DNA of 64,000 nucleotides from NCBI GenBank assembly GCA_029204225.1, contig CM055092.1:29002359-29066358 (forward strand), in the 5' to 3' direction. The translations under genes and the position numbers were made by a program. This document shows positions 46,672-57,845 of this stretch, in pieces. The stretch's first letter is position 1. Each line of letters begins with the position of its first letter. The notes below the pieces were generated by a model that was given only the letters and a program-made list of their open reading frames with translations, was not told where the DNA came from and did no database searches. This DNA is from Diphasiastrum complanatum (taxonomy: Eukaryota; Streptophyta; Lycopodiopsida; Lycopodiales; Lycopodiaceae).

Positions 46672-47319
46672 TGTGAAAAACCCAACAAGTCACACGTGTG
46701 GGAAAACCACAAATGTGTCAATGACCTTCCCTAAGCTTTGTGATAGCACCTAGATCTAATTTAGAGTGAAATTAACAATCTAATACTTGAATCCAAGGCT
46801 AGAACACAATCCACAATGCAAATAATCAAAAGCAACTACATTTCACATGTGTGGAAAAGTACAATAAAAATTTATTACATGAGAAAAAGTCCCTCCTCGA
46901 GTTAGAGAGAGAATCACATTACAACCTTACAAATCCAAAATACAGATTGACATGATTTTGCTACAAAGCTTGATTCATCATCAAGAGTAGTGAGGATTCT
47001 CACTTACATATATGAAGATCATCATGACAAAGCGCTCGTAGGACTTTGGTAAAGAAAAAAGCAAGGTCATAACAAACCCAAAAAGAGAAGAAAAGAACCA
47101 TGAATCTCACTCCTAAATCTAAGTCATTCCACTTTTAAATCCAGAACTAAGCTAGACACCCTTCGTTGGCTTAGATCTCCATCTCTACTATGTAGTTTAA
47201 TCCCCTCCCCTTTGGATCGAAGCCCATTACTACACACGATACTCACCTAGTTGGAGATCCAAACCCATTCTTGGCCCTCTTGATCACACCGATTAGGGAG
47301 GCACTGAAAGGGTCCAACA
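46672..47319 (+). repeat. Gypsy LTR with tRNA-Asp type primer site
   Basis: 648 bp, TGTGAAAAACCC...GGGTCCAACA. It carries CACACGTGTGGG near 46692. It inserted in the chromovirus integrase. The start is inferred from the point where integrase similarity ends and TG begins. Confidence 0.6.
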
Positions 47320-47325
47320 TTTTTT

Positions 47326-47343
47326 TGGTGTCGTTGCCGGGGA
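47326..47343 (+). other. Primer-binding site, tRNA-Asp type
   Basis: TGGTGTCGTTGCCGGGGA matches, with one change, the site used by Athila/Tat-type plant gypsy elements. A similar core (TCGTTGCCGGGGA) recurs at 57849-57861. Confidence 0.82.
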
Positions 47344-48102
47344 GACAGCGCTAAACGCTAAACTCTATATCAGCTTGCATTAATGTGTGTAGAATAGATA
47401 GACAAGATCTCACATGGAATGAATGTTATTTGTACTGATTCTGATTTATGATAAATTTGAAATCAAGATATAGCATTCTGCCCTGTCATATAGATAAGCT
47501 AAGGGAGACATCAAAACATTAATTAATGGATCCACACAAAAGGGTGATTTCCGTAAACACACACACAAGATCAAATTGACAATAGATGAATAAAGCCTCC
47601 ATTTGTGCTTCCAACGATCAGAAATTTTACTACAAGTAATAGTTGTACAAAAAGGATTCACACTCTCTACTGAAAAGAAGTGTCTCTGGATATAGTAACC
47701 CCAGAGTTCTATCATCGAATTAAACCGGTCTCCTGTCTATTAACTATTCTAATCTAATCTTGTGATTTTTTGATTAAGAATGGTGTTCATTCTTCACACT
47801 TGGCATTCAAATCCGTAATCGCAGATTCTCTTGGTCGAAGACATGGCCGAATGGTCTAAACATCTGAATGGTCGGGGATCACATGGTGGAATAGTTGAAG
47901 ACATAGTCGAATTGGTCGAAATTCAGACCGCTCAAAGACATGGTCGAATGTTTGATCCTGGATATTGGAGTTGTGCCTGAGCAAAGGATTGCACATGACT
48001 GTGGTATGCTTAGATCATGAAAGTTTGAAGTTCATAATTTTAGCAACATTACTGATTCTCACCACTAATCTATTAGCCAGCGTTTGGTGAAGATGATAGT
48101 AA
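47344..48102. other. Spacer between gypsy leader and P450, with short repeats
   Basis: Start of a gypsy leader that fades quickly. At 47836-47950 an imperfect repeat of GAAGACATGG(C/T)CGAATGGTC occurs about three times. This also covers the region downstream of the P450 stop; I see no clear polyadenylation signal on the minus strand. Confidence 0.45.
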
Positions 48103-51033
48103 TTAGCGTGCAGATACGAAGACTTTTACACCATCGATCATCTGCAGAACCATTCTCAGACGAAAAAACACTTTATGGTCTGGCACGAGTTTGAATTGGA
48201 AAAATCTGATGAGTATAGCTGCGGTGATTTTGATTTGCAGATAGGCCGAGTCTTTTCCCAAGCACGTACGAGGTCCGGCCTGCACAAATACACCTCAATC
48301 ATCATCAACAACATCATAATCTTTTCTATGTAGATTTCATAGTAGCTCTCAACTTGATGATCACACACAATCTGCAGGTAGGATCCAAGTGAAAAATATA
48401 TTGTTATGGAAGTTCTAGTACTCCGATAGAGAGATGCAACTTTCATTTTTGCAATAATGCGACATCTATTGACCATGCCAGAACTGTAAAAATGCAACCA
48501 TGCCCACACCTGGAAAGCAGTGAATTTGTATGGTGATTCTGACTGAAACTTGTTATCTTTAAACCACCGCTCTGGCTTAAACTTCAGTGCATCCTTACCC
48601 CACAAGAATTCCATTCTACCCATCGAGTATGGTACATATATAACTTTGTCACCTGCTTTCACCTTTGTCCCATCAGGAAGTACATCATCCTTGAGTGCCT
48701 CTTTCCCATCCTGAAGGTAGATAGTAAGGAAGACCTTAGTAAAGCAATCTCTCTCTCTTTCAAACAGACACACACACACACACACACAAAAGATATTCAG
48801 GGGATATGGAGCAGCTTAACCCGTGGAACGGGAGGGTAGAGACGCAGAGCCTCATTCACGGCTGCATGCAAATAGTGCAACTCCTCCACATTTTCTGGTG
48901 TCAAAAGTTCACAAAACTCCCAGATATTCACATTCTTCTTATCACCCAGAACAGTTGTCAACTCCGCACTGATTTTGTCCACTACATGTGGATTATTGCA
49001 AAGTAGGTAGATCAGCCACGAAAGCGTTATTGCTGTTGTATCGCGTCCTGCAATAACAAAGTTGAGAATAGAATCCCGGAGGTCCTTGTCTCTGTAAGTA
49101 ACTTCACCATCCTGCCCTCTGAAGCTCATGAATCTGGACAGCAGATCCTCCCTAGTCTGCCAAATACACGTACAAGTGTGTGTTAGGAGGCAGATTGTAT
49201 ATTTGCAAGTAAAATGCAGTTCCCATTAAAAAAAAAGGAATGGAAGGGCGGAGCTTAAAAGTAGAAAATTACATTTTCCTCATTATTCTTGTTGGCTTCT
49301 TCGATGACTTTTCTTCGCTGTTGTATGACCTTAGATGTAAAGGCATCCAACTGTTCTATGCAGTTTTGCAGCTCTTTCTCGTGACCTAAGCGTAAAGCAC
49401 GTCTAGTCCTCCAGAACAAGTTCCACGATCTGAGGGCTATGGCCTCCGACACCCTATCAAAGGCGTTAGCAAAGGGAACTTGGGGCAGCAGTGGTGAGAG
49501 TGATCCGAGCTCTAGCCCAAATCCGAGCTCGCATATAGAATCTAAAGTCGTGCGCATGAGGAGGTCCTGCACAACAGATGAAAGAGATGCAATGTCGTTA
49601 GGCTCGCGTAACGTGTGCTAATTAACATAATGAAAATTCATGAATGAACTCTCCATGCATCCAATCTTAAGACATGAATGCATGGAAAATGTAATTAGCC
49701 GCCTTGACGATACATCTGGGTTGAAATCTACCTGTAATTCAACCTCTTCATTAGATTTGGCAGCGGAATTAAGTATATCTGCCAATCTGATAGCATTCTT
49801 TTTGAAGATCTTGGAGCTGAAATCTCGAAGTTTACGATTGGAGAACTCATAGCTCGCGATTTTGCGGTGCCTCTTCCAAGTTTCGCCATCACTGTTGAAT
49901 ATGCCGTCCCCCAGAAAATCATGTTGCCTCTCGAGGGTCTCCTTACCCTGCATCCACAATGACCATTTGTTTTTCTGAGTTTCAAGAATCACTCACTTGA
50001 AGATCCAAAAGAAATCACAAGCTTGTCTAAAAGACTCGTACAAGTGGAGCATCGTATTCATATTCCTCATCTTGACTGAAGGTGCAGCAGCTCCCCACAG
50101 TCATCTAAACATCCAAAATCCTTCATCCAAAATCGTGACGATCGGGATCTATGGTGGAATATATCAATTTTTGTGATGAATAAGGGTGGGGCCCTGATTT
50201 GTAATAAATGCTGTATTACATACATTGTACATAGCAGGTTACCTAGGGATGGTTGCTACTTACGACTATTATTTGAATTGCTCCTATTCATACCTATCCA
50301 TTTCGATCACAGAAATGAATAAGAGCGAAGGTTTTTAAAGACCTTATCAAGCTCACTTCCAAAACAAGCTCCTTTCTAATATTCCTCACTTCAGAATCAC
50401 AGCTTCAATTATTGAAGGATTCTAGAAATATTACAACAAAGACATGAAATGTCCTAATGTTAATGTTTCCTAGATTCACCGTTACCACTTCAATAGATGT
50501 GATCTACACCGTCAATATGTTCGTGAAAACTTAAAGCCATTCTCGAATGACCTAAACTACAAAGGCAAACTGGATATCATTTGAGCTTTGGGATAGTATA
50601 CAAACTTAGTCTTGAGAATGAATGATCTAACCTTTGGGTAGTTCACAAACTTAGTCTTGAGAATGTACTCAACATTGATCGGATCCGCGGTATGGATGAT
50701 CCTTGTTCCGCCATAGCTATACTCAAAAGTTTTATACAATTGGGTGTATCCTGTAATCCACTCATAAATCCTTGACTGATTGCTTTTCACCTCAAAGTAT
50801 GAACCAAAGAGCGGCCACCGAGGAGGCCCTCTGTAGGAAGAATCCGTGGCAAACATGCACAGCGCCCATCTCCAGCTCCAAGGAGCTAGGTAGATGGTAG
50901 CCAGCAGCAGAATGATAGCTTGCGCGATCACAGCAATGGGCCACGATGCTGCCTGTTCCATCGCCATCGCCATCGCCATCGCCATCGCCATCGGCATTGG
51001 CATTGTTGTAGAATTGGAAAGAAGAGGTGCCAT
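48103..51033 (-). CDS. Cytochrome P450, CYP704-like (CYP86 clan), six exons
   Basis: Exons (minus): 51033-50632, 49947-49732, 49566-49273, 49156-48821, 48710-48510, 48279-48103. All five introns are GT-AG and every exon is a whole number of codons. The product is 541 residues, the usual length. It has a membrane anchor at about 31-51 (WPIAVIAQAIILLLATIYLA), a Pro-rich hinge (RGPPRWPLFG), FLGDGIFNSDG near 150, an I-helix AGRDTT at 340-345, a K-helix EALR at 406-409, PERW at 462-465, and the haem loop FQAGPRTCLG with Cys489 split by the last intron after FQ. The pattern fits CYP704 enzymes, ER-bound fatty-acid hydroxylases of cuticle or pollen-wall lipids; the substrate here is unknown. It is a single-copy gene in a sea of retroelements and appears intact. 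Assigning it to CYP704 is recognition by motif, not by search. Confidence 0.9.
48769..48788. repeat. Short (CA)n in P450 intron 4
   Basis: About ten CA units inside the 110-bp fourth intron, close to the donor side; splice sites are unaffected. Confidence 0.9.
50586..50665 (-). repeat. Tandem duplication across the exon 1 end of the P450
   Basis: The last 34 bases of exon 1 (50632-50665) recur, slightly changed, at 50586-50620 inside intron 1. The exon copy is followed by the donor GTTAGA; in the intronic copy the matching position is CTCAAA, so it cannot act as a donor. The frame reads through both copies (TKFVNYPK, then TKFVYYPK). Confidence 0.88.
50958..51003 (-). repeat. Coding hexanucleotide repeat in P450 exon 1
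   Basis: Repeats of ATGGCG/ATGCCG encode alternating Met-Ala and Met-Pro (residues about 11-25) before the membrane anchor. Length variation here would change only the N-terminal tail. Confidence 0.92.
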
Positions 51034-51939
51034 CTTTGTCAGAATCAGTGATATTTATTGTTGCTCTTCGACTTTGCATTCAACTAAAAAGCAACCAATC
51101 CAACACTTACACCTGGACATAAAAAATAATGCTAATTGAACATGCGGAGCCCATTGGCTTCATGTCTCTTTATTGTCTCTAGTGCTCACTCTCCCATTGG
51201 TCAAGGGAAGAAAAATGAGCCTCTTCCATTTCATTCTTCTTACACATAGTTGCCACCATTATCACCATGTGGCAGACGTGAGGCGGCATGGGACCCTTGC
51301 CAGCCCACCTTGTGGACCTACAAAAATTGTCTCACATGTTGACCTACAAAAATGTTGAGTTGCCAAGGATAACTTAAGGGAAATGGATCAATCGTATGGC
51401 AGGGTTTCAAACTAGCACGGCCAATCAGATTGTAGGTCTTCACCTAGCACTTACTACCAAAGTTTGAAAAAGGCGTGATTCGTTGCCATTCAACTCACTT
51501 GTCAATGTTCAAAAAGTGAGTAGCAATGTGTGAAACAACCAAGCAAAAGACTTGGTGCTAATCTGAAATGGCCCTGCACCCTTTTGGATTGTGCTCCTTT
51601 TGGCTAGTCTCTTGGCCCCTTTTGGTTTGTGCTCATTTTTGGCTTGGGTGTTGACTTGAACACCAAAATTGGGATTCACAAAATTATCATGAGATTCATC
51701 CCATGTCATGGGGACCCATTGTTTGTCCATCTCATTAGGACTCATTATTAGTGGGCCATGTGTTCTCCTAATCCCTAGTCCCTATGTGATCTAACTATGC
51801 TCTTCTTAAGCCAAATCTTGTATTTCTTTGGGCTTGGCTTGGTCTACCATGTGGTCTAAAGTCTACATAATATATATGATTTTTGTAGTTGCTAGTGTAC
51901 ATATTGTATATATAATAACTATTTTCAAAGTTACACTAA
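51034..51939. other. P450 upstream region and intergenic sequence
   Basis: The 5' flank of the P450 (minus strand). An AATAAATA lies only about 20 bp from the start codon, too close to call a TATA box. No other gene is supported; a 78-codon minus frame at 51509-51745 is unrecognised. Confidence 0.45.
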
Positions 51940-52127
51940 AGACAGTACTTCACATGTGTGAAGCCATTTGATCATCATTTTTTATTGTTATTTTTGAATC
52001 ACTAGAAATTGTCAAGTAGAAGCTATAATTGGATGCTAGTCTTGATATAGATCAAGATCCCAAGCTACCAATCACTCTTATTTATCATTTGTGGATCAAA
52101 ATGAGTCCTAGACTCTGAAATTTGACA
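51940..52127 (+). repeat. 3' part of a copia LTR
   Basis: Matches the inner part of 20880-21529 in inverse orientation (TCTTGATATAGATCAAGATC block, end at TTTGACA). The upstream part of the LTR is not recognisable. Confidence 0.75.
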
Positions 52128-52149
52128 CCCTCCACTTTTTAAATATATA

Positions 52150-52612
52150 GGTTAGAATTAGCCAATAGGAATTGGGACACCCATCTCCTCAATCCACTAT
52201 ATAAGAGGGTAATTCGAGTCATTTTACATGTTCTCTCTTCATGTCAATACAAGCAAGTTGGCCCTCTTATGAAATGGATTTGGAATGTCCTTGCTCTCTA
52301 TCTCTTTTCCTCCATCTCTCATGCTTTCTTTGTATTTGCTATTTGTTGGATTTGATGTTTATTGGGATTGAATGTTTTTATGCTTTTTATGTGAGAGAAG
52401 AGGAGGGAGAAGGGCGATTTTCTATCATTGTGGAATAGGGTTAAGGTTGTAGTGTTAATGGATCTTAATGTTAGTATGAACATGCTAGATTTTGGAATAT
52501 GCTATCGCTCTCACGGGAACGAACCTCCGCATGACAACTAACCTCATCTCCTTGATGCTTGTGAGCTTGGATCTAGGTTGAGGATAGGAGGATAGGGTAG
52601 GAAATAGCCCAC
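52150..52612 (+). repeat. Gypsy-type LTR fragment, relative of 58777-59506
   Basis: Shares TATAA-type promoter context, TTTCCTCCAT(C/T)TCTCATG, and the strongly conserved block CTATCGCTCTCACGGGAA near 52503 with the later copy. The start is lost; the end near CCCACTATAGG meets a copia RNase H relic. Confidence 0.75.
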
Positions 52613-53255
52613 TATAGGTACCGGGCCTGACATTACTTACGCAATTGACACGATTAGCCAATTCATGGCCAATCCACGTACGTCACATTGGAGAGCCACA
52701 TTGGAGAGTGGCAAAGAGAATTTTGCGCTATGTCCAAGGTAATTTTAATTTTGGTTTGTAATACAAGTTTGGTGATGATGTTAATCTTACGAGATATTGC
52801 GATTCAGATTGGGCCAATGATGTGGAGACCCCTGAGATCAATTTCTGGTTATGTTTATATGTTTGGGAATAGTGTGATATCATGGAAATCCAAGAAGCAA
52901 CCCACTGTATCACTCTCCTCTTCAGAGGTAGAATACATTTCTGCTAAATTTGCAGTTTGTGAAGAAATATGGATATGCTTGGTGAGTTATCGCTTATGCA
53001 GTATTATCCGACGGTATTGTTTTGTGATAACACAAGTTGTATACATGTAGCTAAAAACCCTGTTTTCCATGCATGCACAAAGCATATTGAGACACAATAC
53101 CATTTTGTGCGAGAAAAAGTGTTAATAAAGAAGTTGATTAGATCTATTGTTCTACAGAAGAATAATTAGCCACTATTTTCACAAAGCCTCTTGCACGAAG
53201 CAAATTTGAAAAGTTTAGGGATTTATTGAATATAAGGGAAAACAGACTAGTTACT
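52613..53255 (+). pseudogene. Copia RNase H relic
   Basis: Pieces in shifting frames: GPDITYAIDTISQFMANP, TRYCDSDWANDVETP, SVISWKSKKQPTVSLSSSE, VLFCDNTSCIHVAKNPVFH and TKHIETQYHFVREKV. The end meets a purine tract (AAGGGGGAG, 53256-53264) and an LTR. Confidence 0.85.
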
Positions 53256-53264
53256 AAGGGGGAG

Positions 53265-53540
53265 TATTAGAACTCATGTGTGTTTGTAGTGGCTACCACC
53301 AGCGGCCTGTGTCGGTGAATTTATGAATCTTGTACAAAGGCCGGTGTAACCCATGTGCACCGAGCAACTCATTATTAAGAAAAACCATAAAAATTAGTGT
53401 AGTAGTTGAGTAGATAAGATTCAAATTTATTACGGTCCTTTGGTGACCCACAATTCTCCATTGTACTTATCATCATTTTTGGAATGAGAACTAGTAAGTT
53501 GTAACGACAAGCTTTGGTGTTCTTTGATCCTCCTCCTTTC

Positions 53541-53611
<71 letters not shown>

Positions 53612-53783
53612 GCTTCCGCTTGTTTGGAATTGGTGATTGCAGGCGGTGACAATCAAAGTGTGGATAGTTGCTCCTGAGGTTCCAACAGAACCATTGTCGA
53701 TTAGCGACAGTAGTTCGAATCTGATAGATGTAGATTCATGCACAGAAGAATCCTAGTGTTTCACAACATGGTTATTCCCGACA
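53265..53783 (+). repeat. Copia LTR with (TG)n, followed by a primer site
   Basis: 519 bp from TATTAGAACTC (terminal TG mutated) to CCCGACA. It is preceded by a purine tract and followed by TGGTATTAGAGC at 53784-53795. It contains a 70-bp TG array at 53542-53611. Having RNase H on its left and gag on its right, it is shared by two element bodies. Confidence 0.75.
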
Positions 53784-53795
53784 TGGTATTAGAGC

Positions 53796-55760
53796 TAATG
53801 GTATTTGATCCCTTTATCTAATACCGACATTCAAGTTGCCAGTCTAATAGAGTATACAGTATCATCTCGAATTTTCACAATCAAAGTCTGGTCTAATGCT
53901 AGACAAGCTCGATGGAGCAAATTAGCACCTATGGAGATTCAATATAAAAGTCATACTGATGGTCAAAGAGCTCTGGAAAATAGTTTCAGGTGTCAAACTA
54001 ATTTCCACTATAGATGAGCAAGCCATTTCCAAATGGAAGCTCAAGGATGGTAAGGCTTTTGTCTTAATCACTCTCAATATTTCCGACACACAGATTGGCC
54101 ATATCAGACAAGCCCAAACTTTGAAGAAAGCTTGGGACATTCTGGGCACACTCTACAAAGTGAGAAATGTCACTTCCAAACTATATTTGAGAAAGAAATT
54201 CTTTTCACTCAGAATGTCAAAAAGTGATTATATTTAGAATCACATAAATTAATTCAAGACTCTATTAGAACAGACGACAACAATAGGTTCAATGATCGAG
54301 GATTCTAACGTTGTTATGACTTTATTATCTAGCTTTCCATCCTCTTATGAAAATTGGGTGATGATGATCTCAACTCATTCAGAAATAACTTTGTCCAAAG
54401 TCATAACTATGCTGGTGCAGGAGGAGATTCGAAGGAATGGTGCATCCTCGTCCTCCATTGAAGACTCCCAGGCTCTATACACCAAGAGAAGCTCAAAGAA
54501 GCAAAAGTCGAAGAAGAAAACAGTCAAAAATTTTGACAGAAATCAAAAGCCATCATAGAAATTGAATTTGAACTAGAATAAACAACCTGCTCAAAACAAG
54601 AAAAAGATGTTCTACAAAAACTACAAAAGGACGAACCATGAGATTTAGGACTTTCAAATACTCAAGTTCAACAACAAGAAAAACAATAAGCAATGCAATT
54701 ATCAACTCGAAGCAAATTGTTGAAGATGATAATGAACAGAAGGCCTTCATGGTGAACCATCAACATGTTGAAAAACTTGATGAGTGGTTTCTCAATTTTG
54801 GAGCAACATAACACATGACAAGCCATCAAGAGTGGTTTATTGACTATTTAGCCTACAACACCAAAAAGTTCGTTCACCTCGGAGATAGCAGCTCACATAT
54901 GATCGAAGGTGAACATATCGTTAGACTAAATTTTTAGCATGGGCGGTCGAAGCTCATGCCAAAAGTTTTATAGGTCCTGAATCTGACAACAAATCTACTG
55001 TCGGTCAACAAAATAACTTACTTAGGACATAAGGTAGAGTTCGAATCAGATTCATGCAAGACTCTTGATAAATGTAAGAAAATTCTTGCAGTCAAAAAGA
55101 GGCAAGGATATCTCTAGGCTTACTCATTGTTACTTTGTGACTAATCGTGCTTTAAGCAGTTTACTTTTAATAAATAAAAAATTAATTTGGCATTATAGAC
55201 TTGGGCAACTCAATCATAAACCTATTGCAAATATGTCTAAGCATTCTTCACTTCGTGATTTTGATTATCGAAATGTCGACCCTCCAGTTTGCCAGAGTTG
55301 CATCATAGGAAAATAGTCTAGAAGGCCTTTTAAGTCGAACCAAGAACAATATCTAAAGATCTGCTAGACATAAAAATATATGTGGTCCGTTGCAGAGACC
55401 ATCACTGCTTGGTGCAATATTCTTTATTTCATTCATTAATGATTATTCAAGAAGAATTGTTGTATATTTTATGAAGCACAAATCTGAAGCCTTCAATTTT
55501 TTTTAGAATATCTAAGGAGCATGTTGAGTTGCAGACAAGCAAAAGAATGAAAGCTATCAAAACCGAAAATGTTGGGAATGTATATCAAATGCATTCAAGG
55601 AGTATTGTTCGACACATAGTATTGAACATCATAATGCTGCTACCTATTCTCCTTAATCAAATGGCTTAGCCAAAAGGGAAAAGAAAGGATTATTTCGCAG
55701 AGCATGATAGTAGCATCTATCGAATGCAATTTTTCTATCTAGGCATTCTTTCCTTTCTCC
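53796..55760 (+). pseudogene. Copia gag-protease-integrase relic
   Basis: Starts with a gag reading through LKDGKAFVLITLNISDTQ and ending near SSKKQKSKKKTVKN (54555), with one stop near 54237. The knuckle region is degraded. A protease remnant (WFLNFGAT then a stop, HMTSHQEWF) lies at 54789-54840, pre-integrase (IWHYRLGQLNHKPIANM) and CQSCIIGK at 55180-55320, and faint integrase up to about 55760. RT and RNase H are missing. Confidence 0.82.
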
Positions 55761-56770
55761 AACAACTTTAACGTTGACTTTTGCAAAAAATCCATTGACC
55801 AATTTGAGCACACAATATTGCCTTTTGCAAAGGCAATGCCAAAACTAAAACTAGCATTGGACAGATTTCATAAGAAAATAATTATTTAAACAAGCTTAAC
55901 ATGACATGAACAATGGATGCAATTACAAAACAACCAATTGTCTTTTCAACACATAGATCCATAACGAAAAGATACAACTACATCCTTCCATATTTTAGAT
56001 CTCACAAACCAAAATATCATGAAAATGAGACAAGCTACTAAATAGAAAATCTTCAATTTTTTTATTGCCTATGAGATCGAGAGAGGAATAAAAGGGATCA
56101 ACTTGACATCACATATGATAATAAGAGTGATTTGGCTAAAATATCATAGATATTAGTTGACATATCCAAAGAATGGCTGAACACACGCATGTAATGAAAT
56201 GAAATTTATACTGTGTAATAAATTTTTACATGCTTGTTAGATATATAGGCTTTAGCATTTTAAGTGTGTTAAGGGTCGGTATTCAAATTTAGTATTTTAG
56301 AGTATTTACAGTTACAAGTATTCATGTTCAAGATGTAGAATATCACAAACAATTTTTGGTGTATTCAAGATCAATATATAGAATATCACAATTAATCTTC
56401 AAAGTATCAGGATCAATATTTGCAGTGATGACAATTAGTATTCATGTTTCAGTTCAAAGTATTTATGTTTTATTATTCAAAGTCGTGATTTCAAAATTTT
56501 AAAAAATTGTTGCCAACTTAAACATGTAGACTTTTAGATAAGCAAGGGAGAATGATATTTCTCTAAACAATGTACTAGAAACATGAAATGCTAAAATTAT
56601 TAAATGAGAATTCCATGGCTACCATGATCAACAAGTAGACAAACCGTGGGACAAGTATTTCTCATAGCAAACATAATAATTCTACTACATAAACTTTGAC
56701 AACCATAAACATATTGCATCTCAAGGGTAATGGCCTTATATTAATGTCATGCCATTAACCTAGAAAATAA
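55761..56770. other. Unassigned AT-rich sequence
   Basis: No domain, LTR end or RNA gene recognised. Short AGTATT-containing repeats occur near 56270-56480. Confidence 0.4.
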
Positions 56771-57780
56771 CTAACTATAATCAACAAAAAGAAAAATGAA
56801 TAAAGCAATACACGTTGGTAGAGTTGAATCTAGCCTTAAAGCCTTTGCACACTCACAAAGAGTTGGACTATAAGTACATGTAAGCTCTATTTTAATACTA
56901 TTGGATTTACAAAACTCTATCATCTTAGTGGAGATATACTCTCCACCACTATCACTTCTCAATACTTTTACGTTAGCATCAAGTTTATTCTCAACTAGAG
57001 TTTTGAACTTTACAAAAAACTCAAGCACTTTACTCTTGGAATCCAAAAGTTCAATCCAAGTGTATCTAGATTAATCATCAATAAAAGATACATACATTAA
57101 TGCACCTAATTAGCAAACTCTTAGTGAATGTAGGAACATAGAGTACATTTTGATCTACTCTCTTAGAGGATCCAAGACTTAAGGGAATAGTTAGTTCCCA
57201 CTCCATCTATTCTACATTCTTGATCACTCGTTGTTAGAATAGACTGTTTACAACCTACAAATGGTACAAAAGTTGAGAAAAAATCCTTTTGGAATGTCAT
57301 GTGGGAGCTAGCCCCATTATTAATCCACCATGTGTCATTGGAATAGCTCTTGGATGTTGACGTAGATGCCATCAAGGATGAATCCACTTCATCCTCCTCT
57401 TCCTTAAGGGTGAGATTGCCTTGCCTGCTCTCTCCTTGTGCATTCTTCTTCTTGTAGCACTCGGATGCAAAGTGCCCCTTCTTTCCACAAAAGAAGCACT
57501 CGAGTTTGGCCTTGTTCTTCTTTCCACCTTTAGAGCATGATGCTTGATCATCACTCTTGGTCTCCTTGTGTTGGATCTTCGCTTGGACTTTGCCTTTGCT
57601 TGAGAAGTTGGCCTTCTCATCTCCATCATGAATATTCAAGGAACCAATCCTTTGCTTGACATGAAGGATTCTACTCTCCTCGGCACAAGCACACTATGGA
57701 GCTTGTCAATAGAAGGTAGAGAATCTTGGATTGCAAAGTTTTGAACTAGATTGGAGAACTCATCTCCAAGACTATGTAAG
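56771..57780 (-). pseudogene. Copia gag-protease / integrase relic
   Basis: Degraded copy of the element at 18782-20256. The minus strand shows the knuckle (CFFCGKKGHFASEC), a protease in which the catalytic DSG has become NNG (WWINNGASSHM), then, after a deletion near 57110 that removes pre-integrase and the front of integrase, an integrase core piece (KVLRSDSGGEYISTKM). Confidence 0.85.
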
Positions 57781-57845
57781 AATTACAGATGGGAAGATCA
57801 TCATTGTAGCTGTATATGTGGACAACACCCTGATACTTTGCAAAA
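57781..57845 (+). pseudogene. Copia RT fragment around the YVDD box
   Basis: Reads ITDGKIIIVAVYVDNTLILC, with YVDN in place of YVDD. It is separated from its RNase H continuation (59507-59660) by a gypsy insertion. Confidence 0.7.

Noticed and set aside
50557-51033. P450 exon 1 read as a 158-codon stand-alone protein
   Set aside because: The last part reads into intron 1 through the duplicated segment; the donor at 50631 joins cleanly to the exon at 49947.
51509-51745. 78-codon minus-strand ORF upstream of the P450
   Set aside because: No recognisable domain, no homologue in the window and no supporting signals.
53375-53743. His-Thr repeat protein
   Set aside because: Opposite-strand translation of a TG microsatellite inside an LTR.
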